From the NCBI GenBank assembly GCA_949987705.1, contig CATLJY010000217.1:62001-126000 (forward strand): a stretch of 64,000 nt of DNA, written 5' to 3'. This stretch comes from Thereva unica. Lineage: Eukaryota; Arthropoda; Insecta; Diptera; Therevidae. A model generated the notes under the pieces. It was given only the letters and a program-made list of their open reading frames with translations, was not told the origin of the DNA and did not search any database. The translations under genes and the position numbers were made by a program. How positions within the stretch are numbered: the stretch's first letter is position 1; every line of letters begins with the position of its first letter. Below, one piece after another: positions 10,335 to 21,969 of the stretch.

Positions 10335-10827
10335 GAAAAACTTCCCCCCACTGAAGAAGCTGCTGCACAACACTCCAGAGCTTATTACCAATTGCAAACT
10401 TGGGTTAGTTATTTGGACGACGAGTCTGATAATAAGAAAGCAAAGCAGTGGGGGTGGAATGAACATTTAGGTAGGCTCGTGCCTAAATTCATTTCAGACA
10501 GTGCCGAGTTGATTCCCCAGAAATTATTGAAATGCATAAGTTGCATCTGTGAAAGTGGTTGTAATTCGCAAAGATGTGGTTGTCGAAAACATGGCTTAAA
10601 ATGCAGTAATTTTGCATTAAATGTCATGAAAATTGTTCAAATAGAGACAACGAAATATTTGAACAAGTTAGTGATTCAGACGAGCTTATTGATGAAGAAC
10701 AGCAAAGAGTCTTGATATCGAAAATGAAGACATCGATGACATCGATAATTTTGAAGAGCCTACCCAATTTGAAATTTCGATCGATGAAAAAGAAAATCCG
10801 CAATGTAAAAAACCTAAATTTAATTAA
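10335..10827 (+). pseudogene. C-terminal fragment of a CXC-like cysteine-rich protein
   Basis: No start codon. The frame is open from about 10344 (PPTEEAAAQHSRAYYQLQTW) through QWGWNEHLGRLVP to the cysteine cluster CISCICESGCNSQRCGCRKH near 10550, then shifts near 10630 and again near 10710 to an acidic tail (DIENEDIDDIDNFEEP) and stop at 10827. The Cys spacing resembles tesmin/TSO1-type CXC domains, which bind DNA. This arrangement (short helical block, WGW, Cys cluster, acidic tail) recalls the end of a large uncharacterised protein family of insect genomes; that link is from memory and unproven. The piece seems to be cargo of the foldback element. A related piece lies at 26640-26990. Confidence 0.6.
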
Positions 10828-11046
10828 AATAATTAATTGTTCAATTTGTTAGTTTTATAAATGTGAAAAAACTATATGTGTTACTCATATATACTTAACA
10901 ATTATAATGATCGTGCAAAAATTTGTAATAAAAGTAAAATCATAAGAGTTACCGACAGTGTTGAATGCTAGGAAAAAATACTACCATAGATTTTCACCTT
11001 GTTATTTTACGACGAGAGCAGATTCTAGTCGATAAACATTTTTTTT

Positions 11047-12025
11047 ATTTAGATTTCAAACTTAATCACCACGTGCTCTTCTACAAGCCAGCATCACAAA
11101 TCTTGGCCCGTACTAGTAGAGTGCGTTTAAGTGGTATCTGCCAGTCTTGAAATCGCCCACCCAAGGCGGGTAATTGGGTTTGGGCGGATAATTCAAGTGA
11201 AACAAAATTTATACGTACATATTTTTTTTTTATTTTTTATTTATTTAAAATGTTGCGGATGGTGTGTGCCACTTTCTGTAATTAACTTTATTTAATTTAA
11301 GTAATATTATATGAAAATAAGTTCTGTCATTAAAATTTAACCGTCATTAACGGAAATAATTCAAAATTTTAAAAAAGTTGTAAAATTGAAAAATTCGTGA
11401 TCCGAAAAGTCCTTTTTCGGTTTTTCTTAATTTTAAGCAGTTTAATGAAGAATAAAGTATTAACATATATAGACCATTTGAAAGTAGACATTTCAACGGT
11501 TAATTAAGCACTTATTTGAACATCGAAATCCGAAAAAACACCAATAAAGTTGTTCTTGCAAAATTAGGGTATTTTTTTCGAAAAATGTCAATATCTAGGA
11601 AACCATTCGTTTTTCAAACCAAGAAAAAATCATGCTTATTTAACACAATACAAGGTATATTCTTACAAATTTTCATTTAAATTGAATTAATTTTACGTGA
11701 GAAAAAAATTAAAAACTGAAAAATCGGTTTTCCGCCATTTTCTTATAGAATTTGAGGTTATGTCAAAATATGTTATATACAAAAGTTATAGATTTTTTTA
11801 TTATCTACAACTTTTGCATGAAGCGTTTTCCACTAGGAGGTCATGTTTCACCGCAAATCACAAAAAACCGTTTTCAACCCCTAAATAGCATCCCCATTTT
11901 AAGATTTCCCCTTTTTTCGTGTTTAAAAGTTTTTTTTTCTCTTAGTTATAGCCTTGACCACATTTAACTGCTGAGCCTTGCCTGCTATTAATTTTTTTTT
12001 CCAAAAACCTATTTGCACTAGCCTA
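11047..12025 (-). repeat. Right arm of the foldback-like element
   Basis: Inverted copy of the left arm. Ends with TATTTGCACTAGCCTA at 12010-12025. Confidence 0.85.
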
Positions 12026-13069
12026 TGGTGTATTTGAAGCTTTTGTGCACTTATAAACTTGGAAAATAATTCCGACAGTCTTCCGTCTGCCCTCACGAGG
12101 AGTTTAAACGAGACTGTGCCGGAGTTTTGAAATGATTAGTTTGAATTTATGAAATTATAGCAAAAATATAAGTTTTATGAAAAAAAATTTCAAACAAAAG
12201 TTGTAAAAAATTAAATTTTACGAAAATATTGTCTCTTATAATTTCCTCATACAACCAATATTTCCATCGATATTTCAAAATAAAGATTCGTAATGATTGA
12301 TTCAAATTTTTGGAAACTATGAAAATCTTAATTGTTAAATTACATTTTTTTAATAAAATTAAATTAAAATTACATTTTTATAAGATCAATATATTTGCCG
12401 TAATGTCAAAAGCTTAAGAGCATTAATTGTAAAAAGTTAAAATGAAATCACGGCAAAAATCTTGGCCCTAGTTATAATGTATTTAATATTTGGTTGTACA
12501 CACATACATTTACATATTCATGTAAACATTAGACTGTTTTACAAAAGCGAAAAATTTTATTTTTCATAATCATATCGAAAATATATGGTTAGAAATGGTA
12601 AAAAAAATGAATACAAAAAAGTTTGCCCAGTTTTAATAAAAATTAATTTCCACCGAATCTTTTTTGACCGTTTCCAACAAATTTTCGATATAAATAGAAA
12701 AAAGTATACTTACAACACAAAAGCCGTTGTTGGTGGAAGCTCGTGCCACGTGTTCAGTACTTTTGAGGTTATGAAAATCACTTGATTAACTAATCGTGCA
12801 AAATACACTCAAAATTGATAATTTTATTATTATTAATAAAATAGGAATGATTAATAGTTAATATAAGAGTTACACTGAGATAGCAAAATAATAATTGTCA
12901 ACGTTACTACTACACTTGATGCATAAACAATAATGATGGCCGACAACTGTGTAGGGAGTGAAAGAAGTCTTATTGTGTGAGAGAAACAGGAGACCGGCTT
13001 CGTTCTCATCCCTACTCCGTGCTGTTTACTGGGTCAGAAGTGACACCTGTAGACAACTGGCGGGGATAA
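12026..13069. other. AT-rich intergenic DNA
   Basis: About 1 kb without a recognisable gene, RNA or repeat. The short frame at 12585-12785 is low-complexity and not called. Confidence 0.5.
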
Positions 13070-13415
13070 CTAATTAAATGACGATTGATCAGTTATCGAC
13101 CGGGGATGAAAAATGATTAAATTACTAAAATTGCTATTAAAAAATAGGAGTTGGTGATAAAAGGGTAAAAATTTAGGGTTGTATGTATTTTTTAATGCGA
13201 CATAATAAAAAAAATAAAGAAATTAAAAAAATGTCTAAAAATTAAAGAAAAATGTTAAGGGTGGACAACCCTTATCACAAAGAGGTATGAAAAATAGATG
13301 TTGGGCAATTCTCAGACCTACTCAATATGCTCACAACATTTCATGAGAATCGGTCAAGCCGTTTCGGAGGAGTACGTGAACGAACATTGTGACACGAGAA
13401 TTTTATATATAAGAA
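13070..13415 (+). mobile_element. 3' end of an unassigned dispersed element (RTE-like?)
   Basis: The stretch from GGTGGACAACCCTTATCAC through TCATGAGAATCGGTCAAGCC and GACACGAGAATTTTATATAT reads like a conserved 3' end that I associate with dispersed elements in many insect genomes. No coding part is present. It abuts the T-run of the family B fragment exactly, so that fragment probably inserted at its end. The superfamily is a guess. Confidence 0.35.
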
Positions 13416-13839
13416 TTTTTTTTTTATGTGGCACTGCTAAGCTCAGGAGTCACCCTTTGTACTACTAGTCCGTCACGTCATTTGTCACGTCATGGAGCAA
13501 TGTCTAGCAGTAAGCTTAGTACGGGGAGGGGGGGGGGTTATAAAGGTACGGGGGGGTATTGAAGAAGGTGGTGATGAACCCTGCGTTTGAACTCTTGGAT
13601 GTTGTATGAGCTCGGAAATACTGTCTGCGAGAGATCATTCCAGAGTCGAGTTGTTCTATTCACAAACGAATTCATATCTTGTTGAGTGCGTGAAAGGGGG
13701 AGTTGCAGGTGGAGGGAATGAGATTAGTGGGCTAATCTGGTGTTGCGGGTATAAGATTGCCGTGGAGGCAGGAGAGCGTTTAACTCGAAGGAACAGTCAC
13801 TATGATAGTAGCGATAAAATTTTGTCAGTGCTGCTACAT
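13416..13839 (-). mobile_element. Family B (CR1-like) 5'-truncated fragment
   Basis: The T-run at 13416-13425 followed by ATGTGGCACTGCTAAGCTC is the complement of the family B 3' end seen at 50405-50526. It matches the last ~420 bp of the family and ends at 13839, where the longer copy at 14248 continues. 5' truncation is normal for target-primed retrotransposition. It holds the end of the RT ORF (C-terminal FKRRVHHHLL-type segment) with substitutions. Confidence 0.85.
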
Positions 13840-14247
13840 ATAATCATAACAAATTTTTCTTGAAAAATACAAAAATGTTATAAAGTTTAGAATATTGATT
13901 AACAGTAAAAAAGCTTCGCTCCAAAAGTTATATCTGAGTAGGTACTAGGACCCTTGAGTCTGGGGAAAAAAACAGTTTTTGGATTTAGGTCAAGGTGATT
14001 AATCACCTGTAATTATGTTAGTTGGTTGACAGATCATAAATCACCTGTAATTATCGTAAGTGGCTGACCCTGGAATCCGCGTCAGACGGTTTAGACTGAG
14101 AGCTAAATCACGTGGGATGCAATGCAGGTCAATGCCATCAGTTGCCTGTAATTTTGGAATCCAAGTCAAGTCACCTGTCAAGGCCATCAATCAATCACCT
14201 GTTGGTTGGCCCTGGAATCTAGGTCGCGGTCGTTGACCTTGAGACTG
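13840..14247. other. Spacer with degenerate repeats
   Basis: Between two family B insertions. Several copies of AATCACCTGT lie between about 13998 and 14200, with CCCTGGAATC also repeated. They look like an eroded tandem repeat. No gene is seen. Confidence 0.4.
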
Positions 14248-14367
14248 TTTTTTTTTTATGTGGCAGTGCTAAGCTCAGGAGTCACCCTTTGTACTACTAG
14301 TCCGTCATGTCGTTTGTCACGTCATGGTGCAATGTCTAGCAGTAAGCTTAGTACGGGGAGGGGGGGG

Positions 14368-15333
14368 TTATAAAGGTACGGAGGGGTATTGAAGGAGGTG
14401 GTGATGAACCCTGCATTTGAACTCTTGGATGTTGTATGAGCTCGGAAATACTGACTGCGAGAAATCATTCCAGAGTCGAGTTGTTCTATTCACAAACGAA
14501 TTCATATCCTGTTGAGTGCGTGAAAGGGGGAGTTGCAGGTGGAGGGAATGAGATGAGTGGGCTAATCTGGTGTTGCGGGTATAAGATTGCCGTGGAGGCA
14601 GGAGAGCGTTTAGCTCGAGGGAACAGTCACTATGATAGTAGCGATAAAATTTTGTCAGTGCTGCTACATTCCTACGGTGGCTCAGGGGGTCGATGGTGGA
14701 GCAAGCGGTATCGTCATTAATTAACTTAAGGGCCCTTTTTTGGACCTTATCTAACCATGCTAAGGTGGTTATTGGAGCGCCGCCCCAAACGAGGGAGTTG
14801 TATTCGAGAAGAGGCCGAATGTAGGATTTATAAAAATAACAGCACGGGCCGATGGTTGGAGGAGGAACTTGCACCTCTTAAGAAATCCCAAGCACTGGGA
14901 TCCTTGTTTTGCGATTTGGAATATGTGGTCATTCCATCGCAAGTCTTTGGCTAATGTCACACCTAGGATGTGTAGGGATGGGTCGGCCTTTAGTACCACG
15001 TCATCCACTTTCAAGGATGGTGAGGTGTTGATCTTTTTCTTTGAAATAAGACGGTACTTTGTTTTGTCAGGGTTGAAATCAACACGATTGTTCTTTCCCC
15101 ACTCTAGAATGAGTTCAATGTCGTTATTAACAGAGATGGACATAATTTCCCGATCATCAACACAGCATCTGGCATGAGTCTGTCTTGTATCGTAGCTGTA
15201 CGAGTAACGTAAAGTACCGTCGTCAGCGAAGCTGAGAAGTGGGTTGGAGGGGATTGAAAGTAGGTCATTTTGACCTAGATGAGAAAAAGAGCCAGTGATA
15301 AAATTGAACCCTGAGGGACCCCCGCAGAAATGG
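14368..15333 (-). pseudogene. Family B ORF2, C-terminal half
   Basis: Contains SFADDGTLRYSYS (RT catalytic box), LEWGKNNRVDFNPDKTK, LHILGVTLAKDLRWNDHIF, RPLLEYNSLVWGGAP, WLDKVQKRALKLIND and HRRNVAALTKFYRYY. Frameshifts lie near 14870-14890 and near 15270-15300, where the PQGS block is damaged. This copy keeps TLA in the GVTLAKDLRW block, which the otherwise intact copy at 47.4-50.4 kb has lost, so this sequence is closer to the ancestor there. Confidence 0.85.
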
Positions 15334-15341
15334 GGTGAGAT
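15334..15341. repeat. Left 8-bp target duplication of the hAT element
   Basis: GGTGAGAT, repeated at 19687-19694. Eight bases is the signature length for hAT transposons. Confidence 0.9.
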
Positions 15342-15689
15342 CAGTAGCGTAACTAAGCAAGCAGGCGCCCCCCGCAGAATCCATAACGGCGCCTTTTCAC
15401 AACACCCCTTATTTTTCAGGGATGATTTAAAAAAGAGGTTTTTCGAAATTAATCTTTTATTCATGTTACATGTTCTGCCACTTAATAACTTTCCACCGCT
15501 TAAAATCAAACACTGCAACTTGCCCTAATTAAGTTAATATTAATTTACGGAGAGCAAAAATCAACGTGCTACCTGTTACAAGAGTTCAATGTGTAAAACA
15601 AAGAGAAGCACGGTAGTCGTAAAAAAAATGTAGGTATGAATTTTAACTATCATCTACGCTTTTTTCGAGATAATTTTCATATCCCTCGT

Positions 15690-15755
15690 TAAACTTAAAT
15701 AAACCTAACTTAACTTAAATAACTTAATATAACTTAACTTAATATAACTTAAACA
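15690..15755. repeat. Short CTTAA-type repeat after the hAT stop codon
   Basis: About 65 bp of TAACTTAA/TTAATATAACTTAA variants straddling the 3' end of the transposase gene. Confidence 0.5.
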
Positions 15756-18700
15756 AACCTCGACGTTTTTTCGTCGAGACAAAATCTGCCACTATTTTAT
15801 CCAGATCAATGCTACTCGCAATTTCATGTTCTATACTCAAAACAGATAAATGACTCAAACGTTCTTGACTTATCCTCGTGCGCAAAAATGTCTTAATCAA
15901 TTTGAGTTTTGAAAAAGAACGCTCAGCTGAAGCAGAAGAAACAGGAAGTGTTAAGTATAAAAGAAAAACTGTGCACAGATTTGGCATATTGCTAGTTAAT
16001 ACTTGATAATCAAGAAATAACATTCTTGCTACGTCTGAAATTGATTTCAAGTTTTTCTTGTTTATTTCCTCTGAAACCAAATTTTTGAAGCAAATGACTT
16101 CGTCAGCTAATGAACTTGTCAAATCATCTTCGTACTTTTCGCATAATCGTTTTGCGTGTTCAGAAATTTGCTTTTCATTTAAAGTTAGTATTGTTTGTGG
16201 ATTCAGAAACGTAAAATTGTTTTTCATTTCTAGCATTCCCACGAAAGGATTCTTGATTTGTGCAATTTGTACATCCAACGATGCGTAGAAAACCGAAACT
16301 TTAAATTTTTGAATATGGTCCTCAAAAATATAGTCGTCACAAAGCTCATCATGGAATTTAGTCACTTTTCGTGAACGGCGATGAGGAAGAGAAATTTCGA
16401 TTTGCCAGCTTCTCGCAATTTCCTTTTCTTCTTCTACGATTTCTTCAAAATTAGCTCGAAAAAAAGTAAATTGTTCTTTACCATTTCGAGTAATTTACAA
16501 GCTTCTTCCGAAGCCATTTCAGGTTTTTGTAGAGCAGTGGAAGCTAAATTTGCACTGCTCATTACTTTGCATTGAAAAACAAGTAGAAGAACAAACTCAA
16601 ACGAGTTCAGCATTTTTTGAATATTTTTCGCTTCCTCAATTTCACTTTTTCTCTTTGACACTAGAATTATTTTTGATAATGCGTTCATGACGGGCCGAAA
16701 ATTAAGTTTAACAGAAATAAGTGAATCATTCCGCGAAGCCCACCTTGTTGGGCACAGCTTTTTAAGGGTTTTTTTAACTACGCAATTCTCATCGTTCACA
16801 ATGTGATCATTCAAAATTGCCCATCTTGGCAAGCTTTCGCTAAAATAAACATAAATGCTATTAACTTTTTGCATAAAATTTTTCAAGTTCTGGCACTTCT
16901 TTTATAGAATCTTGTAAAACGAGGTTCAAGTTATGAGAGCTGCAATGTACAAAATCGGCGTTAGGCGAAATTCCTTTGATAAGAGCTTGTAATCCATTAT
17001 ATACGCCACTCATAACTCGAGCCCTATCATACGCCTGTCCTCGACATTTTTTCAAATCGATGTTTAACTTTTTCAAAAATTCTTGTACCTCTTTCAGCAA
17101 ACCTCTAGAAGCGTGATTTTTTACTGAAATGAATCCTAAAAAAGATTCTAATATACAGATTCCTTTTTGCGGATCGATCACTACATAACGTAGAATCAAA
17201 GACATTTGATCAACTTTTGACACATCTTGCGTGCTGTCCAAAATTATTGCGAAAAATGGACAGTTATTTACTGCATGAACTATTTGCTTAATCACGCGAA
17301 AAGCTGCCAATTGAATCAATTCATTTTGAATTTGTGGACTCATGAATTTGATTGTTGTATTAGTATTATTCAAAAGACTATGCAATACTGGATCATACCT
17401 CGATAATAATGCAACCACATTCAAAAAATTACCTGAAGAACTATCTATTGATTGAATATGTTCGCAGTGGCCTCTAAGCGGTAAATTACAACGTGCCAAA
17501 GTTATAATAATGTCTAAAATTCTCTTTAAAACCTCGCGATAATGACTTATTTGATCATTCATTTGAAATTCTAAGTTGTCGTGATTTTTTCGTTTCGAAT
17601 AAACTATACACGCATTTATATGCATCGAACTATTTTCGTGTACATTAATTTTCTTACTCAATCCTTGCCAATCTTTAATCAACGCATCGCACCAGGAAGA
17701 TTTAAAAGATTTGTCATTTCTATCAGCAAAAAGCCAACAAGGCTCGCAATAAACTGCATCTTTCGTTTCAGAATAACATATCCAAAACCTTTCAAACTTT
17801 TGATTATTTTTTGAAGTTGTGAAATAATAGATGTGTTGAAACTTCTATTCGCAAAATTCTTGGGAAACGGTCCTTTTGGTCGGTTTGGATTGAGTAGTAG
17901 GATTTCTTCTATCAAATCTTCAGAAATAGTTTCGGGATATAAACCGCGGTCAGAAGTTGTATTTTTTTGTTCCAGGATATTGAAATCCTGTAATAAGAAT
18001 AAGAAATTTTCAATTCATTTTAAGTTATTCCAAAGCGGAAAAAAGTTATGATGATTTTTTTATTTTTATCAATAATGTACCCTAAAATCTATTTGATCGC
18101 CGTTTTTTTTTTTTGACCAAAAATATTCCTATTTTTCATAAAAGAATGTGTTTTTGGATTATTGAAATGGAAATCAATATTGTATAATTCAATATTTCCA
18201 GTCGAGATTGTTCGAACGTAGGAATTTTCTTTAAAGTTTATTCAGAAAACGTTTGTCTTACATTTCAAGTATATAATTTTTTTTTTTTAAAAGCTTTCCG
18301 CTTTTCGAGTCGTAAGAAATGAATTTTGGTGAATTCACGGTCATGTATACATATATAATCGACCATTTATTGATTCGTTAATTGCTGCGCAAAATACTAT
18401 AAAATGACATGGTCACGCAAATCGGTCTTATCACGAATACTTTATTAGGTATTTACAGACGGATTTATGACTTACATCGCTAAAAGGTCCAGTTGTTTCT
18501 TTTTCATTTATGCAATGATCAGATGTCTGTTTGTAAGCTGCAATCGACGACGCTTGTTCGTCATTAAGTAAGCTTGAATTCTGAAATTATTCAAAATTTA
18601 AAGCTTTTTTCCAGTTACTTACTATGTTTGCATTCATTTTTTTAAATATCAATGTATGAACTTCAAAATTGTACTTATTTAAAACTGCGAAAATTTCGAA

Positions 18701-19104
18701 GGGCTTCATGAAATAATTACAAAAATTACGGAAGTTAATGAAAGTAATTAAAATACCGAAAACAAGAAATAAATACTCAAGATTACGAAAAACTACGGAA
18801 GCAAAAGAAATACAAAAAAATTCAATAGAGTACAACAAAGTCCTGTAACTACAGAAAACTACTTGTACAAGTGACGAAAAACTTCAGGAAAAAATTAGCC
18901 CATAAAAAAATATACACGAAACTACACAACGCTACGCGAAAATATTTCTACATTGATTTTTTCAATAGTAGTAATTACATCATTCTTTTGTGAGGTGATA
19001 TTATCTGCAACACTATCTTGGCTTTCAGATGCCTGCACTGTAGCTTTGTCTTTTTTCCCACAAAACGTATCCAATTTTGGCAACTTATTAACCTTTTCTT
19101 GCAT
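15739..19104 (-). pseudogene. hAT transposase (ZMYM1/TTF-type), spliced, frameshifted
   Basis: Cut-and-paste transposase read from 19104 to 15739. Exon 1 starts at ATG 19104 (MQEKVNKLPKLDTFCGKK); its donor is uncertain. Exon 2 is 18580-18476: acceptor TTTCAG, donor GATGTAAGT, exactly 35 codons in phase 0. Exon 3 begins at 17987 after TTACAG, also phase 0. A TTF-type zinc finger (RFWICYSETKDAVYCEPCWL, 17800-17740) is in a frame one step from the preceding RPKGPFPK, so a frameshift lies near 17830. The DUF4371-like RNase H fold core follows with FFAIILDSTQDVSKVDQMSL (first Asp) and RGQAYDRARVMSG (second Asp). Another shift lies near 16445. The C-terminal hAT dimerisation segment is VSSASAERSFSKLKLIK. 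Most key residues survive. Confidence 0.85.
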
Positions 19105-19686
19105 TTCTTTTCTGATTTTCCCAACCCGATTTTTTTTTCTTCACTTCACTCATTTTAAAATGAACGTTTTTCTTCGAAATATAATTTAAAAAAACCTTAA
19201 ATAAATTGGGATACGTGTTACTATACGCGACGGTTTCGAACGGAATCAGTTGGGAAACTGGATCTGACTGGCTTTCTCGAGTTATACTTTACAATCAAAT
19301 TTTTCCAAATTAACAGTAGGCGCCTGCGCCTACTATGTGACGCCTGGTTGGAATTTGGAAACTGAGGTTTCATGGGATAGGGGACAATACAAATAAAACC
19401 CAACCACCGGATGCCACGATGAATGGGGAAATCCCTGAGGACGTCCTTAGGGGTCACATTTATCTGTAGTCTATGGAAAAATCATTAATCATGAAAACTT
19501 TTGATGCTATTTTCAACAGCGGTTTTAAAGGACACTTTTTTTCGGCACTCAATACAATGATTGACTGGCGCTCTTCAAGAAGATTGCATATCGGCCCTGA
19601 GTCTATCAGCGCCTGCGAGCGCCTATGACTGGCTGGCGCCCCCCCCCCGCATTGCGGGGCTTGCGGGGGTGTTATTTACGCCACAG

Positions 19687-19694
19687 GGTGAGAT
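19687..19694. repeat. Right 8-bp target duplication of the hAT element
   Basis: GGTGAGAT, identical to 15334-15341. Confidence 0.9.
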
Positions 19695-21483
19695 TCAGAT
19701 TTGACGCCATCCAATACTACCTTAATTGAACGACCGGAAAGGAAACTTTCAACCCACTTATACAGAAGCGAGTCAATTCCAATAGCTTTGAGTTTAGCTA
19801 ACAAGGCTGAGTGCCATACTCTATCAAAAGCCTTGGAGATATCTAAAGCAACCAAACTGGATTCACCAGATCCATGCAAACTTCGGTTGAGGTGTTCTGT
19901 AAGGCAAACTAAAAGATCTCCATGGTTTTGGAGAGAATAGAAGTAATTGCTATTGGACGGTAGTTGGAGGGAAGGCTGGAGTTACATTTTTTCGGTATTG
20001 GCTGCACATGAGCAAGTTTCCAAGAATCTGGGTAAACTCCGGAAGAGTATGATAGGGCAAAAAGTTTGCGCAGAGGTTTAGCCAAAGGTGATGCGCATTG
20101 TTTTAAGACGACAGGGGGTATATTTTCGGTCCAGTGCATTTATTGACATCGAGTTCCTTGAGGCACCTGTACACCTCGCGAGTTCTGAACAAAACTCTGT
20201 CCATTAAATGAGCGCTGTGCTCGAGAACTGGGGGTAGCATATCAGTTTGGGGTAAAGAAGAATTGGCAGCAAACAGAGATGCTAATAAATCGGCCTTGGA
20301 TTTTCTGTCTGTTATCACCTTCTCATCGTGGATGAATGAAGGAGTTGTGGATGAAGTGAAATTCTTCTTAATGGAGCTTACCAAGGACCAGAAGTTCTTG
20401 CTACCAGAGGTTGCATCAAAGAGTTTGCTTCTCAATTTGTTGTCAAATGAATTTTTGACATTCCTGATGGTGACTTTGCAGGAATTTCTCAGTTTTATAT
20501 ACTCTAAACGGAGCGATTCACTCGGGGAGCTCTTGTAAGCTCGAAAGGCGGCTTCTTTATTTCTGATTGCATTCATACACTCCTGATTAAACCATCTGTT
20601 GGGCCTAGCCTTCACAGATTTAGTTGTATGAGATACGGATAGCGGCAGCGTTGATGTTTTTGTTTCGGAAACACAGGTTCCAGTCAGTAGATTGGAAAAA
20701 ATTAATAAGCCCCAGCCAATTGGCCTTCCCATAATGCCATACAGTTCTTTTAACTGGTTTGGGAGGGGTGGGAAATTTGAATGGGAAGCTAGCGCTAACT
20801 AAGCACTGGTCCGAATTGCCGAGAGGTGAATCAACTGCGACGGTATATCGTGCTGGATAGGAAGTAAGGAAAAGATCAAGGAGATATCTTCCTTGATCAG
20901 CAGCATCAGGGACTCTTGTGGGATGATCCACAATTTGATGCAAGTTATTGATGTCTGCAAAGAGCTCGACGTCCTTGCCAGAAATACTGGTGCCATTTGA
21001 GTAAGTCAGCCAGTTTACATTGTGAACATTGAAATCACCCGCAACGATGATTTCACACTCAGGATTGGACGATAAAAATCCCGAGATTTGTTCCGAAATA
21101 GAATCGAATGAAGAAGTGGAGGCTTCGTTACTTATGTTAGGGCTTCTGTATAGGAAGCAAAAGAATATGACATGGCTTCGGAAGATGATTTTAATCCAAA
21201 GATAGTTAATATCTGAAGTCGTGCTTGAATATTTTTTATAATAAGCCACGTCATCCCTAACATAGATGGCGATACCCCTATGGGGGGAGAGATTGTGCAC
21301 TAAAGTGTATCCCGACACCTGGTAATGACCTAAGTCATTATCGGGTGATATTTGGGTTTCACTAAGTGCGAAGATTGGGGGTTTATATGTCAACAAGTGG
21401 CACTCAACAAAAGAAAAGTTCGCGTGAAGTCCACGGATGTTACAGAGGTCAGAAACAAAGCTTGACTTGTAACGGGACTTCTG
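19687..21483 (-). pseudogene. Family B ORF2, N-terminal half (endonuclease and RT start)
   Basis: Read from about 21480 down: SETQISPDNDLGHYQVSG, RGIAIYVRDDV, FCFLYRSPN, IIVAGDFNVHNVNWL and LGNSDQCLVS give the APE-type endonuclease (the usual DH pair reads DQ here). The linker has RPNRWFNQECMNAIRNKEAA. RT blocks: KCTGPK, PSNYRPIAITSILSKTMEI, LVALDISKAFDRVWHSAL, and the block reaching the hAT at the GVKSESH-P position. Frames break near 20700, 20120 and 19890. Loss of the endonuclease His and several frameshifts make it inactive. Confidence 0.85.
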
Positions 21484-21795
21484 TTACGCGGGTTCAATCG
21501 CCACATTCTTATTGATAGTTCCCGGAATTACAACCGGTTTGCTGGTGTTCAGGAACTGGTTCGGCGTCGATGGCTTGGCGGGGGCAGGGGCGGGGTCCTC
21601 GGCTGAGGACTGGTCTTGACTCTCGAACTGGTTTGGTGTCGGTTGTTGGAGGTTGTCTATGTACCAAGTGGAAGAAAAAGCGAGACTGGAAAGTGCGGCA
21701 GAACTAGTGACGCCGACTATGGCTATGACGATGACGACGACAGCGGCGACGGCGATGTTGAGAACCCGATAGCTCGAACTTGTCGACGGATACAT
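21484..21795 (-). CDS. Upstream ORF of the split family B copy, with a hydrophobic segment
   Basis: 103 codons. Residues 10-35 are strongly hydrophobic (VAAVVVIVIAIVG), followed by a Pro/Gln-rich stretch. The end (VVIPGTINKNVAIEPA) is shared with the N-terminus of the intact family B ORF at 47430, but everything upstream is different. A TAA where the intact copy has CAA ends the frame, so in the ancestor it may have been fused to the endonuclease. It could be the family's true N-terminus or captured sequence. Function unknown. Confidence 0.45.
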   Translation of the reverse strand: MYPSTSSSYRVLNIAVAAVVVIVIAIVGVTSSAALSSLAFSSTWYIDNLQQPTPNQFESQDQSSAEDPAPAPAKPSTPNQFLNTSKPVVIPGTINKNVAIEPA

Positions 21796-21969
21796 CCGGC
21801 TATGGTTGGTGTAGATTACGAAACTGGTCTGAACCTAAATTAATGATTATAACAAAGATTAATATTCAGGACGACAGAACCAGAAAGTGAACCAAGAGAA
21901 AATTGAAAACAAGGTTGCGAGGTTGAAAAACAAAAACCTTTTCGAATAAAATATTTTTTATTTTTAGAT

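Larger units (their letters stand above)
9336..12025. mobile_element. Foldback-like element with ~1-kb inverted arms
   Basis: Two inverted arms (9336-10325 and 11047-12025) enclose a 0.72-kb core. The ends read TAGGCTAGTGCAAATA at 9336-9351 and its exact complement at 12010-12025. TA at each edge would fit a TA target duplication; a TGG just outside each end is the other possibility. The core has the decayed end of a CXC-like protein gene and no transposase, so the element must be non-autonomous. The superfamily is not determined; a Tc1/mariner-like origin (TA) or a Polinton-type derivative with long terminal repeats are both possible. Confidence 0.75.
15342..19686 (-). mobile_element. hAT DNA transposon with TTF-type zinc finger transposase
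   Basis: 4345-bp element in family B. Terminal inverted repeats are imperfect: CAGTAGCGTAACTAA at 15342 and, reading inward from 19686, CTGTGGCGTAAATAA. The 8-bp duplication GGTGAGAT flanks both ends. The interior codes on the minus strand for a ZMYM1-like hAT transposase in at least three exons. Both termini and the coding block are present; frameshifts in the gene suggest a recently dead copy. Non-coding parts (18.0-18.4, 19.1-19.6 kb) show nothing else, apart from a GC-rich patch of GGCGCC motifs near 19620. Confidence 0.9.
14248..21850 (-). mobile_element. Family B (CR1-like) long copy, split by a hAT element
   Basis: Minus-strand copy: 3' end at 14248 (T-run, then ATGTGGCAGTGCTAAG), body to 15341, then the hAT insertion, then 19687 to about 21850. 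Removing the hAT element and one 8-bp duplication leaves a continuous family B sequence when compared with the intact copy at 47430-50384. It carries the endonuclease, RT and C-terminal region, broken by frameshifts. Its 5' end beyond 21520 differs from that of the intact copy. The 5' limit is uncertain. Confidence 0.85.
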
